In this document: piece by piece, positions 48,827 to 60,288 of the stretch
Layout: the number at the start of each line of letters is the position of its first letter
Position numbering within the stretch: the first letter of the stretch is position 1
DNA from: an uncultured bacterium
Lineage (GTDB): Bacteria; Actinomycetota; Coriobacteriia; Coriobacteriales; Coriobacteriaceae
Assembly: GCA_905215525.1 (NCBI GenBank)
Contig: CAJMQJ010000001.1
Span: 248,001 to 312,000, forward strand
DNA: 64,000 nt
Direction of reading: 5' to 3'
Notes under the pieces: model-generated
The model's database searches: none
Seen by the model: the letters and a program-made list of their open reading frames with translations, nothing else
Told to the model about the DNA's origin: nothing
Translations under genes and position numbers: made by a program

Positions 48827-50482
48827 GTGGCGGGTAGATTGGGGCCTTCCTTGATTCGATGCGTTCTCTCGAGGTTCATCAGAGCAAAAGGGGCTTTCGT
48901 CTTCATTGCTATCACGGTGATTGGAACCGCTCTCTCCTATGCCATGCCATACGTGAACGGGAAATTCTTAGATTTTCTTCTCGGTAACCGCAGCGAAAGA
49001 GACGCCGTACTCTTCGCGCTCCTGGTTGCGTCAATAGGAGTTTTCTCCACCCTCTTTACTTATTTTGCAGGAACACTTTCCATTCGCATAACCACGAGAC
49101 TTTCCTTTGATCTTCTCAGGGAGGCCGTCTTGCGTTTTGAAAGAGACGATTACTTGGTGAGTCGGACCATCGATCCAGCCTATACAACGCAACGGATTAT
49201 TTCCGACTCTAGCGTGGTCTCATCCTTCGTTTTGGCGAATTTTATCAGTGCGCCGCTGTCCATTGTAGCCATTCCCATCGTATTGCTTATCATATGGTCA
49301 ATTGATTCAACTCTCGCGGTGTTTTCCATCATTCTCCTCATCGTGTATTTCTGTGTAATTACTGGGTTGAGGAAACTTTTGTATAGGGTCACGTATGAGA
49401 AGAAAGAGGCGGACAGCGCCTTTTACGCCGCAATTGCATCGCAGCTTAATCAGATTCTCAACATTCAACTGACATCTTCGTACGGCAAGAGCGAACAAGC
49501 GCTCGACGCTGGGTTTAAGAGCTATTTTCCCAAAGTTTTGCGCTCCGGAAAGCTATCATATTCTCTGACATCGCTCGATGGTCTTTTCGCAGCGTTGTTT
49601 CAAGCGGTGATACTTGTTGTTTCCGGAGTACGAATCATTAACGGAACTATGTCAATAGGCGAGTACACTATCATCGGTACATACTTCGCGGTTCTCTTTA
49701 AGACTTTGAAAAGTATGATGTCATTGTTCAAATCCTATCAAGATGCCAAAGCATCATGGGATAGGACGGCTATCGCGACGAGAGAAAAGGAGAGATCGGG
49801 GTGGAATCGGACCGATTTAGCTAAACTCGATGAAATAAATGACATTTCGGTATCTGATTTGGAATTCTCGGTTGCCCTTCCAGACGGATCTGTCCGAGAG
49901 GTCCTCGGCGGGTTTTCTTTCAAGTTTTCCGGTCCTGGTACATATTGCATAGTTGGGGAAAACGGAAGAGGCAAGACGTCACTTCTTTACTTGATGCTCG
50001 GGCTATACTCATCGAAAGGCAAAGTAAAATACAACGGCGTGCCAATCGAAGAATGCGACTTGGATTACATACGTGCGAGAGAGATATCGTGCTGCCCACA
50101 GTCGTGCTTCGCGCCGGACGAAACGGTGAAAGAGCTGTTAGAGTATTTCGACACGCCCTTTTCTTCCTATCACCGGGGTGTAGATGGCCTACTTTCGCTG
50201 GAAAACAGCGTGAAGGAGTTGCTCGGGAAACGTTGCTCCGCGCTTTCGGGCGGTGAGCTGCGCCGAGTGTACTTATGGTCGGCGATTTCACGCAAGTCGT
50301 CAGTTTTGGTACTCGACGAGCCCACGACTGGGTTAGACGCTGTAAGCCGCGCCGAGCTTGCGGCCTATGTTAAGCGCAACAAGCAAAGCCAGCTGATCAT
50401 CATTGTCTCTCACGATGACGAGATGGTCGGCGCGGTAGAAGGGGTAGTGGATTTAGGCAGCATGTACCGGGGTAAATGCTGA
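48827..50482 (+). CDS. ABC exporter (fused membrane and ATPase domains)
   Basis: The 551-residue protein has about six membrane segments (20-300) and a C-terminal ATPase with Walker A GENGRGKTS, signature SALSGGELRRVYL, Walker B SVLVLDEPTTGLD and switch His in IVSHDD. It has the size and order of type IV ABC exporters. No C39 peptidase domain is present, so it would not cut a leader. GTG 48827 is the first start in the frame but has only a weak upstream site. It is convergent with the RiPP genes and is the probable exporter or immunity transporter for their product. Confidence 0.82.
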   Translation: MAGRLGPSLIRCVLSRFIRAKGAFVFIAITVIGTALSYAMPYVNGKFLDFLLGNRSERDAVLFALLVASIGVFSTLFTYFAGTLSIRITTRLSFDLLREAVLRFERDDYLVSRTIDPAYTTQRIISDSSVVSSFVLANFISAPLSIVAIPIVLLIIWSIDSTLAVFSIILLIVYFCVITGLRKLLYRVTYEKKEADSAFYAAIASQLNQILNIQLTSSYGKSEQALDAGFKSYFPKVLRSGKLSYSLTSLDGLFAALFQAVILVVSGVRIINGTMSIGEYTIIGTYFAVLFKTLKSMMSLFKSYQDAKASWDRTAIATREKERSGWNRTDLAKLDEINDISVSDLEFSVALPDGSVREVLGGFSFKFSGPGTYCIVGENGRGKTSLLYLMLGLYSSKGKVKYNGVPIEECDLDYIRAREISCCPQSCFAPDETVKELLEYFDTPFSSYHRGVDGLLSLENSVKELLGKRCSALSGGELRRVYLWSAISRKSSVLVLDEPTTGLDAVSRAELAAYVKRNKQSQLIIIVSHDDEMVGAVEGVVDLGSMYRGKC

Positions 50483-51074
50483 CAAGTGTAGTGCTACCCA
50501 ACTGACAGAGATAACAAAAAAGCGATGCAGATGCACGTAGCATTCAGTCGGTTCGGACTCGGTGCCTTCACGCCATCGCAACGCTTTCAGATATAGTTCT
50601 CATTCTCTTACTAAAGGAAACTTTAGTCTACGTTGTCTTGTCGAGACAGAGGTGAAGCGAAGTGTTGTCGCGACGTATCTTATTCCAGGTGGCTCAGTAT
50701 CATCGTGAGAATCACACCAAAGTGTACTTACAATTCTCGTGTCCCACGGACAACATGAGCTGAGCATTGAGGTTCCACCCTTTGCTGCAACTACACGGGG
50801 TTGGACGGCAATGAATATGCCGGGCCGCATGCCACGCGCAGCGGGGGTCCATGCCCCAGTATGTTGCCTACAGCAGCCTCGATGTCCACGCACACATCAT
50901 CTCTGCCTTCGTGTTCAATCCGTTTGCCGGAGAGTGCGAGGGTTACAAGGCCGTAGAATACGAGCCGAACAAATGAAATGCGGTATCGACGCATAGGATT
51001 AAACTGACGATTGCTTTGCACCGAAAATACGCCCGGAAAGCCGCTATGGGTGGCGGCCCGGGTTAAATTGAGAG
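50483..51074. other. Gene-poor stretch with small coding remnant
   Basis: No intact gene is supported in this ~590 bp. A 41-codon frame at 50851-50976 (starting MPQYVAYSSLDVHAHI) reads like protein, with aromatic and acidic residues (FNPFAGECEGYKAVEYEPNK), but lacks a ribosome-binding site. It may be the end of a lost gene. The rest is A+T-rich and not coding in any long frame. Confidence 0.35.
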
Positions 51075-51119
51075 GCCCGTCCGGTCACTTTCATGTGACG
51101 AACGGTCGGGCTTCTTATT
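51075..51119 (+). terminator. Hairpin with T-rich tail between exporter and RiPP genes
   Basis: GCCCG...GTCAC (51075-51088) pairs with GTGAC...CGGGC (51095-51111) with small bulges, followed by TTCTTATT on the plus strand. It may end transcription from the exporter side; the minus strand has no T-run there. Confidence 0.5.
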
Positions 51120-51179
51120 CCACTTGCCAATGCTCGGCTCATATTGGAAGAAAGCTACGCTAATGTTTGCGTGATACTC

Positions 51180-51287
51180 CTATTTTTTCCGAAGAAAGAA
51201 TCGGATAATGAAGAATAACAATAAAAAAGGTGCCAGATATAAAGCAAGTACAAAGGTTAATCCAACGAGACCTTGCAATAATGGCAT
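51180..51287 (-). CDS. 35-aa single-pass membrane peptide in the RiPP cluster
   Basis: A frame of 36 codons starts ATG at 51287 and ends TAG at 51180. The peptide starts MPLLQGLVGLTFVLALYL, continues with hydrophobic residues and ends in a basic tail (RFFLRKK). It is one membrane helix with a positive cytoplasmic end. GGGAGGAG lies 2-3 nt before the start region, a strong ribosome-binding site. It follows the two precursor genes on the same strand. A role in immunity or export is possible; no family is recognised. Confidence 0.65.
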   Translation of the reverse strand: MPLLQGLVGLTFVLALYLAPFLLLFFIIRFFLRKK

Positions 51288-51366
51288 AACTCCTCCCAGA
51301 CACGAGATTTTGGTATTTGTCCCCATCTTATTTTGAATTGGACCAAATAGTTCCTAGACACAAAAA

Positions 51367-51546
51367 CTACTCGTCAACTGGATCGCACCAATCTGCTGGC
51401 AAAACACAGCTTGATTCTTTATCGACATAGCACCAATCCGCAACAGGGCACTCGGCGATGTCGTAAAAATTGCATATATCAACTCCAAGACAACAAGGCT
51501 CAACGGGAGTATGTTCATTTGAACCAACAGGATGGATATGCTTCAT
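51367..51546 (-). CDS. RiPP precursor 2 (59 aa, Cys/Asp-rich)
   Basis: The peptide starts MKHIHPVGSNEHTPVEP and has seven Cys at 18, 19, 25, 33, 39, 47 and 54. Three CxxxD motifs are present: Cys19-Asp23, Cys25-Asp29 and Cys33-Asp37. The ATG at 51546 follows GAGGAG. Its first six residues equal those of precursor 1 and the Cys pattern can be aligned, so both are substrates of one maturase. CxxxD is the motif joined by thioether bonds in freyrasin-type ranthipeptides made by PapB-like enzymes. The same chemistry here is an inference. Confidence 0.8.
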   Translation of the reverse strand: MKHIHPVGSNEHTPVEPCCLGVDICNFYDIAECPVADWCYVDKESSCVLPADWCDPVDE

Positions 51547-51576
51547 AACAGCTCCTCACCTTAATCCAATTAGAGA

Positions 51577-51780
51577 CTACGTTTGATCAATGCCACAGTG
51601 ATCTACAACGCAGATGCTGCCGCCATCCATGTCATAGTCGCAGTAATCGTATGCACCACAGCCATCTGCTTTATCATAAACAGTACAGATGTCAGTAATG
51701 CCCAAGAGGCAGTCAAAAGACATCGGCTTCACGCCTGCCTCGTCGCCACTTCCTGGATTAATCGGATGAATATGCTTCAC
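51577..51780 (-). CDS. RiPP precursor 1 (67 aa, Cys/Asp-rich)
   Basis: The peptide starts MKHIHPINPGSGDEAGVKP from a GTG codon at 51780 and has six Cys at 24, 32, 41, 47, 57 and 62. CxxxD occurs at Cys32-Asp36 and Cys41-Asp45; CxxD occurs at Cys57-Asp60 and Cys62-Asp65. GAGGGAGG lies upstream at a good distance; a longer frame from 51828 lacks a site. The shared MKHIHP start followed by a diverging Gly/Glu-rich stretch is a leader pattern. It stands 30 bp before precursor 2 and 169 bp after the maturase gene. Confidence 0.82.
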   Translation of the reverse strand: MKHIHPINPGSGDEAGVKPMSFDCLLGITDICTVYDKADGCGAYDYCDYDMDGGSICVVDHCGIDQT

Positions 51781-51949
51781 GACTACCTCCCTTTGAGTGC
51801 AGAAAAACCTCAATATTGTGTATAACAAACCAAGATGTCTAGTTCACCATATTTCTAGAATGGTTTCGGCGAACGTAGCAATAAGCTTCGCAGACGGTAA
51901 TCAGAAGAACGAACACCTCCACAATGGTGACAGCAATGCGCTGAACCGC
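51781..51949 (-). promoter_or_regulatory. Gap between maturase and precursor genes; probable precursor promoter
   Basis: On the minus strand TAGACA, a 17-bp spacer and CAATAT lie about 30-55 bp before the precursor 1 start and could serve as promoter, giving the precursors more transcript than the maturase. A 27-codon frame from GTG (MEVFVLLITVCEAY...) also fits in this gap but has no clear ribosome-binding site, so I do not call it a gene. Confidence 0.35.
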
Positions 51950-53308
51950 TTATTCCGATACAGTAGCTTCTCGTTGATTTTTCTCCTGCGAAGATGAGTG
52001 GCGGGAAATAAGGTCAAAAGCCATCTCGTAGCACATTTTTCTATATTCACATGATGCAGGGTGTAGACTCTTGGGCAAGTAGCCGTGCTCGTCTGCAGCC
52101 TCCCAGCTACAGCCCCCACCACAGAAAGACCGAGCCCAACAGTCCGTACAGTCAATTCTTTTTTCGACACCCTGACTCCAGTTTTCAATATACCTAGTTT
52201 CGTCAATTCCGGTGACGATGTTGCCCATTTTGAATCGCATCATCCCGACAAACCTGTGACAGGGGTATACGTCCCCTTCGGGAGTCACGGAAATAAAACG
52301 CCTGCCAGCCCCGCATCCGACAAAGGCGATCCTGTTGCTCATAATCAAATCAACTGCAGTTTTCAATGTTCTAAACAAGGGCTTTTCCCCTTGATCAATC
52401 TGTTTGAGATATTGATCCGCCAAATCTATTAGGCCCGCCCTGATTTTGTTTAATGAGTGTTCGTCGAGTTTGATATTCTCATCGAATGAGCTCACGGGCG
52501 AGAAGTAAATCCTTCTGAAGCCCATCTCTTTAAACTGAAGATAGTCTTCAACAAGGTTACAGTTATTATTTGTTAAGGTCGCTCTTGCGCCGAAGGGGAA
52601 CGACTCGGAAAAACGACGAACGTTTTTGTCGATATCGGAGAAAGAGCCGCCTCCCGTCTTGTACGGGCGCGATGCATCGTGCTTGCATCCTGTACCATCG
52701 AGACTAATCAGAACAGAAAACCCGTGCTCCTTGAAAGAATTCACAGCAGTGTCATTCAAAAGCGTTCCGTTGGTCGTAATAGAATAGGTAAAGTTTCTAT
52801 TGGGGTATATTCTTTTTGAATAGTCGACCGTTTTCCATATCAGCGGCTCGTTAATCATGGGTTCCCCACCAAAAAAGACGATTGCAAGCGTTTCGTTTTC
52901 CGATGAACTTGCGACGAGGTAGTCGACCGCCTTGAAGGCTATCTCGTCTGTCATCAGCAGAGGAGACGTTCCATAATCTCCTTTACCGGCAAAACAGTAA
53001 CTACAACCAAGGTTGCATGCATGTGAAACGTGGAGTTCGATGGATCTAAGTTTTCGAGGCGTGTCTTTTGTTAAGAAAGTCCGCTCAGACAATCGTTGAT
53101 ACTCATCAATGTCGTCTTCAAGTTCTGCTATGGTCGTTTGGTCGTAGCCTTTCGCAGCAAGTGACTTTGTTAGCAACTTCGAGTTGACCGTTCTTCCCGA
53201 TGCTTCAAATATGCGAAGCGCATCTTCTGATGCTTGGTCAACCTGAAAGCAATTGCGAGTGACCTCATCGAAGCAGTAACGACGATCACTTACTGAGAAA
53301 AAATGCAT
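51950..53308 (-). CDS. Radical SAM/SPASM peptide maturase
   Basis: The 452-residue protein has three parts. An ~85-residue N-terminal region (MHFFSVSDRRYCFDEVTRNC) looks like a peptide-binding RRE-type domain. The radical SAM core has CNLGCSYC and FFGGEP. A C-terminal SPASM domain has CGAG, VTPEGDVYPCHRFVG, CTDCWARSFCGGGC and a final Cys, for two auxiliary Fe-S clusters. The family includes maturases of SCIFF, freyrasin (PapB) and QhpD substrates, which form thioether links to Cys. Two Cys-rich peptides follow on the same strand. ATG 53308 has GAGGAA upstream; a GTG ten codons earlier lacks one. Confidence 0.92.
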   Translation of the reverse strand: MHFFSVSDRRYCFDEVTRNCFQVDQASEDALRIFEASGRTVNSKLLTKSLAAKGYDQTTIAELEDDIDEYQRLSERTFLTKDTPRKLRSIELHVSHACNLGCSYCFAGKGDYGTSPLLMTDEIAFKAVDYLVASSSENETLAIVFFGGEPMINEPLIWKTVDYSKRIYPNRNFTYSITTNGTLLNDTAVNSFKEHGFSVLISLDGTGCKHDASRPYKTGGGSFSDIDKNVRRFSESFPFGARATLTNNNCNLVEDYLQFKEMGFRRIYFSPVSSFDENIKLDEHSLNKIRAGLIDLADQYLKQIDQGEKPLFRTLKTAVDLIMSNRIAFVGCGAGRRFISVTPEGDVYPCHRFVGMMRFKMGNIVTGIDETRYIENWSQGVEKRIDCTDCWARSFCGGGCSWEAADEHGYLPKSLHPASCEYRKMCYEMAFDLISRHSSSQEKNQREATVSE

Positions 53309-53864
53309 ACGTTCCTCAATTTCATGCTGGACTGGCACTAACCTTGTTTATTGTTACGCAGCTATAAAAAACCACCAGCGGGGATTCGGTGTGCGGCCCA
53401 ATCGGACTCCCAAAAGGTTCTATTTGAGACTGGCAAGCTTTGTGTTGTTGGCACTTCGACAGCGCTCTTTATTCCAACATGGAGCCTCGCAGTTTGAGTC
53501 GACTTGCCTCTGGAAGGTCCGATCTCAACTTGATTTAGGATGAAAACAGATTACAGGCGCGCTCCTCTAGAAAGAAAGGAAACCAATCGCCGCCTTTCAC
53601 CAGGAAAGTTTTTATAGCCCACCTCGAGCAAAATGAAAGATGCGAGAGCGATTGGGGAACAACGCGAATCTCCCCTTTTGGGTGGGAGCGAGCCTTCAGC
53701 CACCGGCGAACGACTCGCCCTGGTCAGAATCTGGAAGTGGTGCCGGGCCGCTTGGGCCTCCCCGGTGACTTCGTGGGGCTTACCTGCCTGACGTCGAGGA
53801 GTACATCCGCAAGATTCGTTCCCTATGCCGTTTGCTCTCACGCCCGCCTTGGTTCCAAGTCGGG
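53309..53864. other. Gene-free right shoulder of the island
   Basis: This 550-bp stretch contains the promoter side of the maturase gene. TATAGC and A+T-rich DNA occur near 53350-53370. It then passes without a clear gene into the FHA fragment. Frames between 53570 and 53860 lack start signals and are mixed in codon use, as expected of a recombination scar. Confidence 0.4.
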
Positions 53865-54231
53865 CGAGCACGAGGTCGCGCCGGCGCATCCGCTGGGACT
53901 GCTGCGCGTGCAAAACGGCTACGCGGTGAGCGTCCCGCGCTGGATTCAGCCGAGTGAGGAAGGCGTCGAGATCGGCGCGCTGACAACGGGGGAGGGCGGC
54001 ATCACCGATGTGGGCGATGACGTTTCGGCTCGCCATGCCCACGTGTGGTGCGATGACCAAAATGTCTGGTACGTTGAGGACCTGTCGTCCACCAACGGAA
54101 CCGTGGTGGTAAACGACGCGACGAACGTCTGCACCCAGGTCGAGCCCGGCCGCTCCGCCCAGCTCAACCCCGGTGACGAGCTCAAGCTCGGAGAATCCAC
54201 AACCTACGCCATCCTCCTCGGCGCCCTCTGA
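53865..54231 (+). pseudogene. Truncated second copy of the FHA gene 3' end
   Basis: From about 53878 the translation matches the last 117 residues of the intact FHA protein (46623-47561) with 15 differences, through the stop at 54231. The sequence before it has no counterpart in the intact protein, so the 5' part of the gene is missing. The core phosphothreonine-binding motifs are intact in the fragment. A stretch just past the stop (ATTTTGCCCTTGATGGTCA near 54350) also resembles DNA after the intact copy (near 47655). Confidence 0.85.
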
Positions 54232-54249
54232 CTCATCTCCTAAATAAGT

Positions 54250-54310
54250 TGCGGTGAAATAGGGGCTGTTTAAGGCTACGGCCGGCAAAAACAGTTCCTA
54301 TTTCACCGCA
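54250..54310. repeat. Palindromic repeat, TGCGGTGAAATAGG type
   Basis: TGCGGTGAAATAGG (54250-54263) is the exact complement of CCTATTTCACCGCA (54297-54310). CTGTTT/AAACAG extends the stem inside. It is another intergenic palindrome, distinct in sequence from the other families here. Confidence 0.75.
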
Positions 54311-54360
54311 GCTGCCATTTGGTCCCTCGGTGACGGAAGGATCAATTTTGCCCTTGATGG

Positions 54361-54708
54361 TCACCCAAGGTAAACCTTTACCGCCCGCCTATATTTGCCG
54401 AAATTACACTTGACGGCGGGGTACAATAAACCCGCATGCGGATTTCCGTTGCGGGCGCTTCCCATCGCCGGGGCGTGCCCGGGAGCATCCGGCATGCGGC
54501 CTTTGCGGCGCTCGGTCATGTGCAAGACGGGTAGCTGGGCTTGTGGAGCGCGTGCAGCCCTCCTCGCCTCGGCATGCCTTCTCTCCACGCCATGTACCTG
54601 CTGCTGAGCCTGCCTGCCAGATGATTGGAAGCAACAGCGAAAATCCCATCACGCCAACATCCCGGCGATCGCCGGGGCCTGTATACCTATATGAGAGGAG
54701 AGGGGTAT
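54361..54708 (+). promoter_or_regulatory. nifJ upstream region with possible long leader
   Basis: This 350-bp stretch precedes nifJ. TACAAT at 54421-54426 is a candidate -10. If it is used, the leader is about 270 nt long and G/C-rich with several possible stems (for example GCCGGGGCGTGCCCGGGAGC). I recognise no known riboswitch class. GAGGAGAGGGG precedes the start codon. Confidence 0.4.
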
Positions 54709-58248
<3,540 letters not shown>

Positions 58249-58258
58249 GTCTCCCACC

Positions 58259-58383
58259 GCAGGATCTGAGGGCTAACCTTCGCGGACGTCCTCGGACATG
58301 AAAGAACCCCCGCTGCGCACTACGTGCGGCGGGGGTTCTTTCGTCCTGCGGAGTGTCCGCGAAGGTTAGCCCTCAGATCCTGC
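58259..58383. terminator. Nested palindrome and terminator of nifJ
   Basis: Bases 58259-58287 are the exact reverse complement of 58355-58383 (29-bp arms). Inside, GAAAGAACCCCCGC (58300-58313) is the exact complement of 58329-58342 and is followed by a short CG-rich tail. The inner hairpin ends in TTCTTTC, typical of a bidirectional terminator. The outer arms make the whole 125 bp one long nested stem. Confidence 0.85.
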
Positions 58384-58446
58384 TACGACTACGTCCTCGG
58401 ATTGTGGGGCTGAATGAAGGACGTGGCTGTGGGGGTGCCTTGTCCC

Positions 58447-58590
58447 GGTCGCTGTTTCGCGGCGTGGCCGCGAAACCACGCGCCACTTTGGGCATGGAGG
58501 GCTAGCTGATTGTGGCCTTCTGCTGCCCCAGTGCTGTTTCGCGCCTTTGGCGCGAAAGGCGCAGTACTTTGGGCGTGGGGGCTGGCTTGC
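58447..58590. repeat. Two tandem hairpin repeats, GCTGTTTCGCG type
   Basis: Two copies begin near 58451 and 58531, about 80 bp apart. Each has GCTGTTTCGCG, a short loop, CGCGAAA, then GCGC..ACTTTGGGC.TGG and GGGCT.GCT. The stems TTTCGCGGC/GCCGCGAAA and TTTCGCGCC/GGCGCGAAA differ by paired changes, so the stem is conserved as structure. Confidence 0.65.
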
Positions 58591-58603
58591 GGACTCAGAT
58601 GAC

Positions 58604-59965
58604 CTAGAGAGATATGGGTGCAAACGAGAAATCGTTGTTGGGGTCGTCCTTTTCCATAAACTCATCGAGACAGAATGTCATATAGATTGGAACGTAAAGG
58701 ATCTTGCCCTCTTTGCAAAGGTTTTCGTGGCTCAGCACAACGGCCTCGGGAATTTTGTACTCGCCCACACTCATCAAACGGTCGAGGGCTGCATGTGCTC
58801 GAACTTTCTTGCCCGATTTGACTTCGATTGGGACAACATGCCCGCGGGCACCTTCGATTACAAAGTCGACTTCACCGACCTCACGCGTTTGGTAGTACCA
58901 CGTATCTGCTCCGAGGGCAACGAGTTCCTGTGCGACCACGTTCTCATAGAGGCCGCCGAGGTTGGGGGTTTTCATGTCAAGGTAGACGGCGCGTGCCGTG
59001 CTGCCGGGATACCGCGATGCGAGCATACCTGTATCGGACTCGTATAGTTTAAAGGCCGTCGTTTTCTCCGTCCTCTTGAGAGGACTTCGTGCCTCCGTCA
59101 CCTGGGGGACCATCAATCCAACGCCTGCGTTCACCAGCCATAGGAAATCCTGCTCGTATTTTTGAAGACGAGCTCCCTCGCCTAGAGACGAGACGATAAA
59201 GCGATGGGACTCCGCCTCAAGCTGAACGGGAATTTGCTCGAAAATGGAGCGAACGTTAAACGCTCGAGTCGATGCATATTTAGAGATATCGCTTTTGTAC
59301 TGATCGACTAGCTGAATTTGAAGCTCACGCGTTCTCACGAGCGAATAGCCCGAATCGATATAGTTCTGAACGACCTCCGGCATGCCGCCGCAAACGATAT
59401 AGGCTCTAAAGTTTTTGAGCATCGCCTCATGAATATAGTTTTCGACGGGACGTCTCTCGACAAGGCGGCTGCGAATATCTGCAAGCACATTTTCGCTGAC
59501 GCTGTTTGCCCAACAAAACTCTTCAAAATCCATCGGCCGCATAACAATGTGCTCGACATACCCTACCGGAAAAGAAGAGATCCCCTTAAACTCAGTCCCA
59601 AGCATAGACCCCGAGAAGACATAGCTAAAGCGTCCGTCCTCGACCAGCGCCTTCATAAGTGTAACGATCTGCGGATACTCCTGAATCTCATCGACGAAGA
59701 TAAGCGTGTCTCCTTCAACAAGCGGTGCATTCGCAAGAAGGGCCACACGGTTGATGAAGTCAATGGAGTTCTTAGCGCCAACAAGTACGTCTCTTGCCTC
59801 GGCATCAAGTAGCAGATTGACCTCATAATACGAAGCGTAGTTGCTCTTTCCAAACGCGCGAATCGCATAGCTCTTGCCCATCTGACGCGCACCGGTAACA
59901 AGCAGGGCCTTATGGGAGTTATTCTTCCAGCTCAAAAGCCTATCAGTGACCTTGCGGCGTAGCAT
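58604..59965 (-). CDS. AAA_14 ATPase with DUF4143 domain
   Basis: The 453-residue protein has Walker A GARQMGKS, Walker B LIFVDEIQE, the VFSGSMLG sensor motif, and a DUF4143 region ending in a nuclease-like core (YQTREVGEVDFVIEG, IEVKSGKK). The PD-(D/E)XK-like pattern Glu-Val-Asp ... Glu-Val-Lys is visible. Function of the family is unknown. AGGTG precedes the ATG. It is a distinct paralogue of the protein encoded at 9348. Its upstream region consists of 34-bp direct repeats. Confidence 0.88.
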   Translation of the reverse strand: MLRRKVTDRLLSWKNNSHKALLVTGARQMGKSYAIRAFGKSNYASYYEVNLLLDAEARDVLVGAKNSIDFINRVALLANAPLVEGDTLIFVDEIQEYPQIVTLMKALVEDGRFSYVFSGSMLGTEFKGISSFPVGYVEHIVMRPMDFEEFCWANSVSENVLADIRSRLVERRPVENYIHEAMLKNFRAYIVCGGMPEVVQNYIDSGYSLVRTRELQIQLVDQYKSDISKYASTRAFNVRSIFEQIPVQLEAESHRFIVSSLGEGARLQKYEQDFLWLVNAGVGLMVPQVTEARSPLKRTEKTTAFKLYESDTGMLASRYPGSTARAVYLDMKTPNLGGLYENVVAQELVALGADTWYYQTREVGEVDFVIEGARGHVVPIEVKSGKKVRAHAALDRLMSVGEYKIPEAVVLSHENLCKEGKILYVPIYMTFCLDEFMEKDDPNNDFSFAPISL

Positions 59966-59980
59966 TAAAACACCTCATTG

Positions 59981-60066
59981 ACAAAAATTGGCAAATAGAT
60001 TTGCCCCTAATCATACAAAAATTGACAAATAGATTTGACCCAAATCATACAAAAATTGGGAAATAG
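59981..60066 (-). promoter_or_regulatory. Tandem 34-bp direct repeats in the AAA_14 gene promoter
   Basis: Units at 59981-60014 and 60015-60048 (34 bp each, four differences) and a third partial unit at 60049-60066 read ACAAAAATTG.CAAATAG... in a row. The repeats end 15 bp before the start codon. On the minus strand each junction creates an extended -10-like TGTATGAT, so there are two candidate promoters 34 bp apart. Copy-number change by slippage would move or add promoters. Confidence 0.7.
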
Positions 60067-60072
60067 CAAAGC

Positions 60073-60288
60073 TCACTTAGGCCTCAAAGCCAGCGAGCCA
60101 GCACGGTACTTTGCGAAAAGGCTGGCGGCGCCGTTGTTGAGGGTGGCCAGGTTGACAGTGGCGCCGTTAGCGTTCTCGGCTGCTTGGGCGCGCAGGAGCG
60201 AAAGGGCGTCGGCAGCGTTCATGCAGAAGCCGACGGTAAAGTTCCATACTGCGAACTCGCAGTCGCTTGCCGCGGGGTGAAGCGCGAT
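60073..60288 (-). pseudogene. C-terminal remnant of an unidentified gene
   Basis: A minus-strand frame ending TGA at 60073 reads as good protein with host-like codon use for about 70 residues (ASDCEFAVWNFTVGFCMNAA, ALSLLRAQAAENANGATVNL, FAKYRAGSLALRPK). No start with a ribosome-binding site is present, and the frame breaks down before 60290. It is probably the end of a deleted gene. I do not recognise the family. Confidence 0.45.

Noticed and set aside
51781..51949. 27-codon frame (MEVFVLLITVCEAY...) between the maturase and precursor 1
   Set aside because: No clear ribosome-binding site at its GTG, and it does not share the MKHIHP leader; it may be chance.
54427..54708. Known riboswitch or 6S/4.5S/RNase P RNA in the nifJ leader
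   Set aside because: I found none of the conserved cores of these RNAs by eye.
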